From the NCBI GenBank assembly GCA_902485915.1, contig CABTMH010000023.1, forward strand, positions 1 through 5,774: a DNA stretch of 5,774 nt. Direction: 5' to 3'. The DNA comes from an uncultured Oribacterium sp. (GTDB lineage Bacteria; Bacillota; Clostridia; Lachnospirales; Lachnospiraceae). Each line of letters begins with the position of its first letter. Within the stretch, counting starts at the first letter, position 1. Positions 1 through 5,250 of this stretch are shown in pieces. The translations under genes and the position numbers were made by a program. The notes under the pieces were generated by a model, which did no database searches, was not told where the DNA came from, and saw nothing but the letters and a program-made list of their open reading frames with translations.

Positions 1-90
1 GTGCCAGTATCTATTGGGCTGGGTACGAGATTCATAGCTGTCTGAAAATAGGGGCAACTAAAATCTCTTGTGTCCTTGACAAGGGGTACA
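1..90 (+). mobile_element. Right end of a second IS3-family copy (partial, body lies outside the window)
   Basis: These bases are the exact reverse complement of 3961-4050, the right end of the complete IS described below. They finish with the IS tip GGGGTACA at 83-90. The orientation means this copy's transposase would be on the plus strand, left of base 1, so the two copies face each other tail to tail across 91-3960. Only non-coding terminal sequence is present here. Whether a full copy exists cannot be seen; a fragment or an assembly fold-back would look the same. Confidence 0.8.
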
Positions 91-96
91 ATTCAC
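1..96 (+). repeat. Left arm of a perfect 96-bp inverted repeat
   Basis: Base-by-base comparison shows 1-96 equals the reverse complement of 3955-4050 without mismatch. Ninety of the bases are IS right-end sequence. The last six (ATTCAC, 91-96) lie outside the expected IS tip and still match. Similarity stops at 97, where the sequence continues AGGTTTAG while the partner strand continues TTCGCCC. Confidence 0.95.
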
Positions 97-139
97 AGGT
101 TTAGAGGGGTTAGTTTGAAGGGCTGTTATAATGCCCAGG

Positions 140-180
140 TTACTGTTCACTCATCAACTGCCCTCTGTTTCCCTGCCTGA
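140..180 (-). repeat. Left inverted repeat of the toxin-antitoxin unit
   Basis: The reverse complement of this stretch aligns with 1116-1157 at roughly 32 of 42 positions with one gap. The identical blocks are TCAGGCAGGG, AGGG and GAGTGAACAGTAA. Its outer part also forms the left arm of the palindrome at 140-202. Confidence 0.7.
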
Positions 181-202
181 TCACTACATGAGTGGACAGT
201 AA
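140..202. repeat. 63-base palindromic element upstream of the toxin-antitoxin operon
   Basis: TTACTGTTCACTCAT (140-154) pairs with ATGAGTGGACAGTAA (188-202) with a single mismatch, leaving a 33-base loop. As RNA or single-stranded DNA this would form a 15-bp stem. The arm sequence recurs a third time at 1143-1157 (ACGAGTGAACAGTAA). This suggests a dispersed repeat family rather than a gene-specific operator, since it lies about 40 bases upstream of the -35 box. Confidence 0.7.
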
Positions 203-242
203 CAAGTCCGGATTGCAAGTTTTCAAAGAGATTAGAAAAAAC

Positions 243-270
243 TTGAAGCATATATCGTATATGATATAAT
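243..270 (+). promoter_or_regulatory. Sigma-A-type promoter of the toxin-antitoxin operon
   Basis: The -35 box TTGAAG (243-248) is followed by a 16-base spacer and a perfect -10 box TATAAT (265-270). The expected start of transcription is near 277, so the mRNA leader would be very short: the Shine-Dalgarno at 276-281 sits almost at the predicted 5' end. The match is read directly from sequence; activity is inferred. Confidence 0.75.
249..263. promoter_or_regulatory. Palindromic operator inside the toxin-antitoxin promoter
   Basis: CATATA (249-254) and TATATG (258-263) are perfect inverted arms around the trinucleotide TCG, filling most of the spacer between the -35 and -10 boxes. Antitoxins of the HigA type repress their own operon by binding such dyads through the helix-turn-helix domain. 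The position would block RNA polymerase directly. Binding by the downstream antitoxin is inference from position and family behaviour. Confidence 0.6.
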
Positions 271-275
271 AAAGT

Positions 276-281
276 AGGAGG
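276..281 (+). promoter_or_regulatory. Ribosome binding site that fixes the toxin's TTG start
   Basis: A perfect AGGAGG lies ten bases before TTG at 292. No ATG is available nearby in this frame, and the protein from TTG begins exactly where the family's first beta strand (SWDIELY) is expected. The rare start codon is therefore well supported and may hold toxin synthesis below that of the ATG-started antitoxin. Confidence 0.75.
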
Positions 282-291
282 AAGATATAAT

Positions 292-660
292 TTGAGTTGG
301 GACATAGAGTTATACGCAACTGAAAACGGCGAAGAACCCGTCATGACATTCTTATACTCTTTGCCCGGTAAACATCGAGCGAAAGCAATCTGGGAGATTG
401 ATTTGTTGGAAGAGCATGGATTGTCTTTAAAAATGCCGTATGTAAAAAATATCCAAGGGGAAAAATATAGGGGATTGATGGAACTAAGAGTTCAGCAAGG
501 GAATGATATTTCACGCATCTTCTATTTTCTTCCAATTGGTAATAAATTCGTACTTCTACATGGTTTTGTGAAAAAGGATCAAAAAACTCCTAAGAAGGAA
601 TTAGAAACGGCATTGCGTTATAAAGAGGATTATGTAAGGAGGTTTGTGAATAATGGCTGA
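292..660 (+). CDS. HigB/RelE-like toxin, phage Gp49-like family
   Basis: This 122-residue protein is the likely toxin of a type II toxin-antitoxin pair. Family members are ribosome-dependent mRNA interferases with the RelE fold. The sequence fits the Gp49-like (HigB) group: an N-terminal strand SWDIELYAT, a helical region at about 23-44, the central strands LMELRV (62-67) and ISRIFYFL (73-80), then VLLHGFVKKDQKTP (87-100) and a C-terminal helix with ALRYKEDY (107-114). The basic residues R60, R66, R75, K94, K95 and K98 lie where family members carry RNA-contacting or catalytic side chains. It starts at TTG behind a strong AGGAGG. Its stop overlaps the antitoxin start by eight bases, giving translational coupling. 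Toxin before antitoxin is the HigBA order. The protein appears complete. Family placement is from motif recognition, not a database search. Confidence 0.85.
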   Translation: MSWDIELYATENGEEPVMTFLYSLPGKHRAKAIWEIDLLEEHGLSLKMPYVKNIQGEKYRGLMELRVQQGNDISRIFYFLPIGNKFVLLHGFVKKDQKTPKKELETALRYKEDYVRRFVNNG

Positions 661-943
661 ATTAAGAAAATGGAATCAGGCAAGAAAAGAACTGTTAGCT
701 GATCCAGAGACCGCAAAGGAATTTGAAGTGCTTCGTCCACAGTACGAGGTGATCTCTCAGATTATCAAGGCCAGAGATGAGCAGGGAATCACTCAAGCAC
801 AACTTGCCGAAAGAACTGGAATCAGACAGAGTAATATTAGTCGATTGGAAGGCGGGAATTACAACCCATCGCTTGAGTTTTTGACAAGAATTGCAAAAGG
901 ACTGGGTATGGAATTGCATATCGAATTGCGTCCGGGACGATAA
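653..943 (+). CDS. HigA-like XRE-family antitoxin
   Basis: This 96-residue protein is the likely cognate antitoxin and autorepressor. Residues about 31-88 form an XRE/Cro-C1 helix-turn-helix domain. Residues ITQAQLAERTGI supply the first helix of the motif, RQSNISRLEGG (58-68) the recognition helix, and NPSLEFLTRIAKGLGMEL the closing helices. The N-terminal stretch 1-30 is polar and probably helical; it and the short C-terminal strand LHIELRP may contact the toxin. The start ATG overlaps the toxin's stop by eight bases and has its own AAGGAGG (636-642) ten bases upstream, inside the toxin gene. Antitoxin can therefore be made efficiently from the same mRNA. It probably binds the CATATA/TATATG dyad in the promoter. 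The gene appears intact. Confidence 0.88.
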   Translation: MAELRKWNQARKELLADPETAKEFEVLRPQYEVISQIIKARDEQGITQAQLAERTGIRQSNISRLEGGNYNPSLEFLTRIAKGLGMELHIELRPGR

Positions 944-1044
944 CAATGGTTAGATGAAATATGAAAAATAGGGAGGTGAAAGTACTGGAAACCGCGTAAA
1001 ATCAACGTTTTTCACACTTCACCAAATTTCAACATGATCGATAC

Positions 1045-1078
1045 AGGATGTCTGAGTGAAATCAGGCATCCTTTTTCT
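1045..1078 (+). terminator. Rho-independent terminator of the toxin-antitoxin operon
   Basis: AGGATGTCTGA (1045-1055) pairs with TCAGGCATCCT (1062-1072) through an eleven-base stem that includes one T-G wobble. The loop is GTGAAA and a T-rich tail TTTTTCT follows. It lies about 100 bases after the antitoxin stop and would separate the operon from the pilin-like gene downstream. Confidence 0.85.
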
Positions 1079-1115
1079 GTAAAAGGAAAGCATCAACGAA
1101 ATCCAAGGTAAGCGT

Positions 1116-1157
1116 TCAGGCAGGGGGCCCGGAGGGTAGTTTACGAGTGAACAGTAA
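1116..1157 (+). repeat. Right inverted repeat of the toxin-antitoxin unit
   Basis: It matches the reverse complement of 140-180 (TCAGGCAGGG, AGGG, then AGTT and GAGTGAACAGTAA). Unlike the left end, it has no second palindromic arm beside it, so it is a half-copy of the 63-base element at 140-202. A GC-rich interruption GGCCCGG replaces AAACAG of the other copy. Confidence 0.7.
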
Positions 1158-1195
1158 AGAAGTTCCTGAAAATCTCGCATTTCAGCTTCTTATGA

Positions 1196-1223
1196 TTGTA
1201 ATTAGAGGAAAATAACTTAAAAT
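1196..1223 (+). promoter_or_regulatory. Candidate promoter of the pilin-like gene
   Basis: TTGTAA (1196-1201) and TAAAAT (1218-1223) are separated by 16 bases. They match the -35 and -10 consensus at four and five of six positions. The pair lies about 55 bases before the first possible ATG. The leader has no strong Shine-Dalgarno. This is a weak call based only on the two boxes. Confidence 0.3.
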
Positions 1224-1278
1224 ATAGTGGAAAACGTATGCGCCCGCATCCCTGCGATGCGTCCAGTATAGAACACGA

Positions 1279-3993
1279 ATGGAACAGACTTCTATGATAG
1301 ATACAGCAAAGAAAAGACTCAACAGAAAAGGCTTCACGCTGGCGGAGGTGCTGGTCACCGTCGCCATCATCCTCATACTCGCGGGTGTCACCTTCGTTTC
1401 GGTGGTGCAGTACCAGAAAAATCTTCGCCTGATGGAGATGGACGGCACCGCGAAGGAAATCTTCATCGCCGCGCAGAATCACCTGAGCGTCGCGAAGGCC
1501 TCCGGTGATCTCGACCGCTTCGCGGAAAAAGCAAAGGCGAGTGGGACCGGTACGACGGCCTCGACGATCGGCACGAAGCTGGCCCCTGCCCCTTCCTATG
1601 CGGGCAATGAGAAAGGTGAATACTATTATGTGATTCATGATGTGAACAGCGGCAGCGAGAGCTGCACGCCGACGGGCAGTGAGGAGATCCTCCAGATGAT
1701 GCTGCCGTTCGGCGCGCTCGATGAAACCGTCGCCAGCGGCGGAAACTATGCCATCGTCTACGAGCTGAACTCTGCGTCCGTCGTCGCCGTCCTCTATTCC
1801 GGCGCGGGCAATGCCTCCTTCGGAAATGCCACGGTGATTCATCTGGATGCTGACGACGTTACGAACATCAAAAACATCTACAACGACAAATCAAAGCGCA
1901 AGAGCTATCAGAAGAAGAACGGTGTCACCGCCATCGTCGGCTGCTACACCGGCACGGCAGGTAGCGCGCCCGTCCCGACCGAAACACTTGAAGCACCGAA
2001 GCTGGAAGTGAAGAACGAAAATAAGCTGCATGTCATCGTGAGTGGAAACTACAGTTCGAAGGATGTCATCACCCTCACGATTCATGGCGTCCAGAGTGAT
2101 ACCACGGCCATCATGCAGCTGAATTGCACAGGCACGACGGGCAAGACGAACAATACATTTGATGTTACGCTCGATGATATCACAGTCAATCACAATACTC
2201 GTAAAGACATGCGCTTTGCCACGATTCTAAGTAATGGCAGATTCACACGAAGTTCTGCAACATCCGGCATCGCATTTATCCCGGGAGAGAATATCGAAAT
2301 CAGCGCAACGGCACGTGCGACCGATGCCCTGGCGACGCCGAAGACCTCTGCGGTCTATACGACCAGCAGCTTATTTGGTGACGCCAATGACGGACGGACG
2401 GTGTACATAAAAAACCTCCGCCATCTCGAGAACCTGAGTGTGGACATGTCAGGCTTTACAGGCGATCTGAAAGATAAGTCTGGATCGCAGGATGGAAGCA
2501 TCAATGCGATGCAGAAGAACGATATCACGATGTTCTCATCTTCAGGTTTGAATGGATATGATGCTTCGTCTAATAGTCTTTATATTTATGGATCTGGAAC
2601 AATGTCCGATATGTATATCGCTGCAAATGTGAACTATCCTCTGAGCTATGATGGTGGCAGTCATGAAATATATGATCTTTCCATCGCGCCTTATCTTGGT
2701 GGAAGTGGTGAAGAAGCGGGTAATGCCGGTATCTTCGGTAATGTTACGAATACGCTGTCGGTAAAGAATCTGATATTACGAAATGACAAAATTCCGGGGG
2801 ATGCTTCTGCAACAAATGCAGGCATGCTTCTCGGCAAGACGAGCGCGAATCTGACGGTGGATGGTGTCCTCGCATACTATCATGATACAGAGTACGATGA
2901 AGCAAAGGATTCTACGGTAGAAGTACAGGCGAAGCAGGTGGCCGGTGGTCTCATCGGTCTCGTGGTCGTTGGAAAGCTCGAGGTCAAGAATTCGGCAGCC
3001 GCTGTTTATGTGAAGGGTGAAAGCGCCGCAGGTGGCCTCATCGGCAGCGTCGCCGGTGCGACGAGCGGCTCCACTATCGTGCGGAGCTATGCCGGTGGAC
3101 ATACGAAGGATGGCGTGTACAGCACGACGGATGCAACCACGAAGCAGCCAGTCCTTGAAGGCGCAGGAAGATATAATGTACAGGCGAGCGGCTATGCCGG
3201 TGGCTTTATCGGCGTGACTACAAATAATGTCAGCATGAATGCCGTGTATTCTACGGCATCGGCGTACTCTGATAATGCTGCAAGTTCCGGTTCATTCTCC
3301 GGCAACATGCAGGCGAATTTCGGTACGGCAAATAATTACTATGCCATCGGACCACATAACGGCACTGACGCATCCACAGACGATACTGCAAAAGCAGAAA
3401 TCACAACAGGACAGCTGCGCCGTCAGGCTACACCGTATGATCGGAAGCTGATACTGAAGACTTTCGAAACAGAGCACACGATGATGGATAAAACCAGCTA
3501 TCCACTGTGCACCGTGCGGAACCTGTGTGAAGGGGATGCGACCATAAAGGATACTTACCTTCCATGGTTTATCAAGGAGCATGTCGGAGACTGGGCAGTA
3601 ACCAAAAAAGATGGAAATCTGGTAATAAAAAATGGCGCTGATGATGTACGTTTGGAATTGGACTATTCAACGAGTGACACGAGCTCTAAAATGGTTCTTT
3701 TTAGTATTGAGGGTGCGCGGTCAAAAGCGAAAATTGACTTTGTCATGCGTGTGAAAACGGATAATCCGCTTACCTACGATCCACTGTTATATGTGCAGGA
3801 TAGTGGCTGGCTTGATACGTTTTCGATTAAAGATAAGATTAAGGTCGAAAAAGATGGCTCGGGATATAAATATAAGTTTTATCTGGATGATATAACTACT
3901 AAGGATGGGCATTTTGCTTATTTGACTGAAAATAAGGGATTTATTCTGGGCGAAGTGAATTGTACCCCTTGTCAAGGACACAAGAGATTTTAG
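1279..3993 (+). CDS. Large prepilin-type surface protein with GLUG-like repeats, 3' end cut off by an IS
   Basis: The frame encodes 904 residues, but only 1-894 are native. The last ten (CTPCQGHKRF) and the stop come from the IS3-family element that begins at 3961. The N-terminus is a type IV prepilin leader: basic AKKRLNRKG (10-18), the predicted prepilin peptidase cut after G18, then FTLAEVLVTVAIILIL with glutamate at mature position 5 and a hydrophobic helix to about residue 43. The helix continues with YQKN and charged residues, as in pilin stems. Normal pilins have 120-200 residues, so this is a pilin stem carrying a huge exported domain. A central region has YIKNLRHLENLS (near 376-387), followed by glycine-rich GLUG-like units at about 482-690. 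It probably anchors in the membrane or pilus and acts in adhesion; that role is inference. The start could be 1279 or ATG 1294; neither has a strong Shine-Dalgarno. Cysteines are few and unpaired-looking. A natural C-terminus is missing. Confidence 0.8.
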   Translation: MEQTSMIDTAKKRLNRKGFTLAEVLVTVAIILILAGVTFVSVVQYQKNLRLMEMDGTAKEIFIAAQNHLSVAKASGDLDRFAEKAKASGTGTTASTIGTKLAPAPSYAGNEKGEYYYVIHDVNSGSESCTPTGSEEILQMMLPFGALDETVASGGNYAIVYELNSASVVAVLYSGAGNASFGNATVIHLDADDVTNIKNIYNDKSKRKSYQKKNGVTAIVGCYTGTAGSAPVPTETLEAPKLEVKNENKLHVIVSGNYSSKDVITLTIHGVQSDTTAIMQLNCTGTTGKTNNTFDVTLDDITVNHNTRKDMRFATILSNGRFTRSSATSGIAFIPGENIEISATARATDALATPKTSAVYTTSSLFGDANDGRTVYIKNLRHLENLSVDMSGFTGDLKDKSGSQDGSINAMQKNDITMFSSSGLNGYDASSNSLYIYGSGTMSDMYIAANVNYPLSYDGGSHEIYDLSIAPYLGGSGEEAGNAGIFGNVTNTLSVKNLILRNDKIPGDASATNAGMLLGKTSANLTVDGVLAYYHDTEYDEAKDSTVEVQAKQVAGGLIGLVVVGKLEVKNSAAAVYVKGESAAGGLIGSVAGATSGSTIVRSYAGGHTKDGVYSTTDATTKQPVLEGAGRYNVQASGYAGGFIGVTTNNVSMNAVYSTASAYSDNAASSGSFSGNMQANFGTANNYYAIGPHNGTDASTDDTAKAEITTGQLRRQATPYDRKLILKTFETEHTMMDKTSYPLCTVRNLCEGDATIKDTYLPWFIKEHVGDWAVTKKDGNLVIKNGADDVRLELDYSTSDTSSKMVLFSIEGARSKAKIDFVMRVKTDNPLTYDPLLYVQDSGWLDTFSIKDKIKVEKDGSGYKYKFYLDDITTKDGHFAYLTENKGFILGEVNCTPCQGHKRF
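2722..3354 (+). repeat. GLUG-like repeat region of the pilin-like protein
   Basis: Recurrent glycine-rich turns are spaced through this part: NAGIFGNV (482-489), NAGMLLGK (513-520), AGGLIGLV (555-562), AAGGLIGSV (583-591) and YAGGFIGV (639-646). Several are followed by short strands such as NLILRN, VKNSAAAVYV, IVRSYAGG and NAVYSTASAY, with NNYYAIGP closing the series. This pattern is that of the GLUG motif family found in bacterial surface adhesins and predicted to form stacked beta structure. Spacing is irregular, so the copies are diverged and the DNA itself is not repetitive. Confidence 0.65.
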
Positions 3994-4050
3994 TTGCCCC
4001 TATTTTCAGACAGCTATGAATCTCGTACCCAGCCCAATAGATACTGGCAC
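3955..4050 (-). repeat. Right arm of the perfect 96-bp inverted repeat
   Basis: This is the reverse complement of 1-96. The first six bases (GTGAAT) are the last codons of the interrupted pilin-like gene, and the remainder is the right end of the IS3-family element. Two identical arms facing each other could support homologous inversion of the 3.9-kb segment between them, if the left copy is real. Confidence 0.95.
3961..3999 (+). repeat. Right terminal inverted repeat of the IS
   Basis: Aligned without gaps to the opposite end (5769 back to 5731), 27 of 39 positions agree. The matches fall in blocks: TGTACCC at the tip, GGACAC at 16-21, AGATTTTAG at 25-33 and CCC at 37-39. The blocks fit transposase contact sites separated by a divergent stretch. 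An 11-base palindrome CCTTGTCAAGG (3967-3977) is unique to this end. Confidence 0.88.
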
Positions 4051-4113
4051 TTTGAGTACCCATGTTATTGGACATTTGACGGCTAAGAGTTTAGTACTCC
4101 GTTAACATTACTC

Positions 4114-4128
4114 CCGGGCTCTGCCCGG
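4114..4128. repeat. GC-rich hairpin in the IS 3' non-coding region
   Basis: CCGGGC (4114-4119), loop TCT, GCCCGG (4123-4128) form a perfect six-bp GC-only stem. A second short stem CCCC/GGGG (4134-4137 with 4143-4146) follows at once. No T-run follows on either strand, so neither is a canonical rho-independent terminator. They lie beyond the transposase stop. Confidence 0.6.
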
Positions 4129-4152
4129 ACCTGCCCCTCGTCGGGGAGGCAT

Positions 4153-4175
4153 GAAAGCAACATTGAGCTGCTTTC
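4153..4175. repeat. Hairpin just after the transposase stop
   Basis: GAAAGCA (4153-4159) and TGCTTTC (4169-4175) form a perfect seven-bp stem around a nine-base loop. It starts about 20 bases downstream of the orfB stop on the minus strand. It could stabilise or end the transposase mRNA, although no U-tract follows. Confidence 0.5.
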
Positions 4176-4195
4176 GCACCAAAGGGTAATCCGTG

Positions 4196-5239
4196 TCATT
4201 CCGTCAAGGGCTGCCCGGACGCTGACGCGTCCAGCGTTCTGTCCCTTGACTCCATTCCCGCTCCAAGCTCCGAAGCAGACTTGCTGGGAATCGGAGGCGT
4301 GGGTTTGTTTGGAACATCCAGCGGATATATTCCCGTTGTATAGAACTGATAAAACTCGTTAGGTGCGAGCTTCGCCAGCTCCCATTGGTACCTGCGATTG
4401 TTGTAATAGTCTATGTAATCATCAACAATGACTTTAACATCAGAGAACTCCGCACAGGCCGCGAGTTTCTCGTTGATGTGATCCTTCATGTGGCCATGGA
4501 AGCTCTCCTGCGGGGCATTGTCCCAACAGTTTCCACGACGGGACATGGACTGACGCAGCTTCTTATCCTTCAGGATGTTGATGAAGCTATAGCTGGTATA
4601 GTGGCACCCCTGGTCACTATGGACTATCGCCTCGGCGTGAAGCGAGACTCCGTGATTCTCTATAAGCAGGTTTACGGTTTCCAGTACAAAGTCAACCTCC
4701 AGAGATTCGCTCACCACATAGGCCAGGATCTGCTTCGTAAAGGCATCCAAGATAGATGACAAATAAGCAAATGTCCCATTGTACGGCAGATATGTGATGT
4801 CTGTCAGCAACACCATCCGGGGACCATAGCATTCGAACTCCCGCTGCAGGAGGTTGTCAGCCACGTTACTGGTCTTCAATGCCTTGGCCATCCTCCGATA
4901 GGGGTTGGCCTTCCGGATAGGACAGGAAAGGCTGAACTTATCCATTAGTCGGCGGATCTTCTTCAGGTTCATGACGACAGGGGGATCCATATGGAGCAGC
5001 GCCATGTAGATGCCCTTCGCACCCTTGGTATAGCCGTGCATCTTGTATGCGGTCAGGATCTGGTCAAAGTCCTTCCGGTCCTGTTCCTCTTGTTGCTCGC
5101 GGATCGGGGCCGCCTTGAGCCAGGCATAATACCCGCTTCGGGACACGCCGGCGATCGAGCATAGTTCTTTTACAGACAAGGAGCTGGAGGACTGCTGCAA
5201 CTGCTGTATGATTTCAAACACACAGGAAGAGGCATGCAT
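4196..5239 (-). CDS. IS3-family transposase OrfB with DDE integrase core
   Basis: OrfB is the catalytic half of the transposase. Residues about 20-110 form the helix-turn-helix region of IS3 OrfB proteins (SVKELCSIAGVSRSGYYAW at 22-40, then HGYTKGAKGIYMAL). Residues about 140-300 form the retroviral-integrase-like core. The catalytic triad is D147 (LLTDITYLPYNG), D209 (VHSDQGCHYTS) and E245 (NAPQESFHGHMK), with 35 residues between D209 and E245, the classic DD(35)E spacing. The IS3 hallmarks RRGNCWDNAPQESF and YNNRRYQWELAKLAPNEF are present, so the enzyme looks active. The main product is expected as an OrfAB fusion of about 483 residues made by -1 frameshifting; the frame is open for 14 codons upstream of the ATG at 5239, and that ATG has only a weak ribosome site. 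The last 40 residues are a proline/serine-rich tail beyond the usual core. Confidence 0.95.
   Translation of the reverse strand: MHASSCVFEIIQQLQQSSSSLSVKELCSIAGVSRSGYYAWLKAAPIREQQEEQDRKDFDQILTAYKMHGYTKGAKGIYMALLHMDPPVVMNLKKIRRLMDKFSLSCPIRKANPYRRMAKALKTSNVADNLLQREFECYGPRMVLLTDITYLPYNGTFAYLSSILDAFTKQILAYVVSESLEVDFVLETVNLLIENHGVSLHAEAIVHSDQGCHYTSYSFINILKDKKLRQSMSRRGNCWDNAPQESFHGHMKDHINEKLAACAEFSDVKVIVDDYIDYYNNRRYQWELAKLAPNEFYQFYTTGIYPLDVPNKPTPPIPSKSASELGAGMESRDRTLDASASGQPLTE
4203..4250. repeat. Nested palindrome inside the 3' end of orfB
   Basis: GTCAAGGG (4203-4210) pairs with CCCTTGAC (4243-4250), and inside it ACGCTG (4219-4224) pairs with CAGCGT (4232-4237). An alternative inner stem is GGACGC/GCGTCC (4217-4222 with 4227-4232). 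The structure encodes the unusual C-terminal tail of the transposase and ends at its stop. CTGCCCGGAC at 4211-4220 is repeated exactly at 4121-4130. Confidence 0.65.
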
Positions 5240-5250
5240 AATGGCCGCAC

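Larger units (their letters stand above)
140..1157. mobile_element. Putative inverted-repeat-bounded unit carrying a toxin-antitoxin pair
   Basis: The outer 41-42 bases at each end (140-180 and 1116-1157) are imperfect inverted repeats of each other. They share a 13-bp outer tip (GAGTGAACAGTAA), a 10-bp inner block (TCAGGCAGGG) and an AGGG between them. The 1018-bp interval contains the promoter, both toxin-antitoxin genes and their terminator, but no transposase or recombinase. That is the layout of a MITE-like or cassette-like passenger unit moved in trans. No clear target duplication is seen: the left flank is CCCAGG and the right flank AGAAGT. The repeats are visible; mobility is inference. 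Alternatively, two unrelated copies of a dispersed palindromic repeat simply flank the pair. Confidence 0.45.
944..1278 (+). other. Gene-free stretch between antitoxin and pilin-like gene
   Basis: No convincing gene is seen here. In order it holds an orphan Shine-Dalgarno-like GGGAGGTGA (971-979) not followed by a useful reading frame, the terminator (1045-1078), the right inverted repeat of the toxin-antitoxin unit (1116-1157), and a weak candidate promoter for the pilin-like gene (1196-1223). From about 980 a frame runs open without a start codon, coding WKPRKINVF and onward until a stop near 1110. It crosses the terminator and is more likely chance or a gene remnant than a gene. Confidence 0.6.

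Noticed and set aside
127..132. TATAAT hexamer left of the toxin-antitoxin unit
   Set aside because: No acceptable -35 box lies 15-19 bases upstream, and the palindrome at 140-202 follows at once. The promoter at 243-270 is far better placed.
1034..1110. Possible 25-codon peptide starting at ATG 1034
   Set aside because: It has no ribosome site at the right distance and reads through the terminator stem, so translation is unlikely.
1141..1842. Long open frame on the minus strand (233 codons)
   Set aside because: It lies opposite the well-supported prepilin start and stem, its translation is arginine/glycine-rich and unlike any family I recognise, and it has no ribosome site. It is a by-product of the high third-position G+C of the plus-strand gene.
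2722..3354. Tandem DNA repeat or CRISPR-like array in the pilin-like gene
   Set aside because: The periodicity is at protein level (GLUG-like turns) with irregular spacing. No conserved DNA repeat with uniform spacers is present, and no CRISPR array is seen anywhere in the window.
4153..4175. Rho-independent terminator for the transposase operon
   Set aside because: The stem is good, but no T-run follows on the minus strand (it continues ATGCCTCC), so I list it only as a hairpin.
4385..4759. Plus-strand open frame opposite the transposase core
   Set aside because: It is antisense to the conserved DDE region of orfB, whose motifs are intact. No start signal or recognisable protein is seen.
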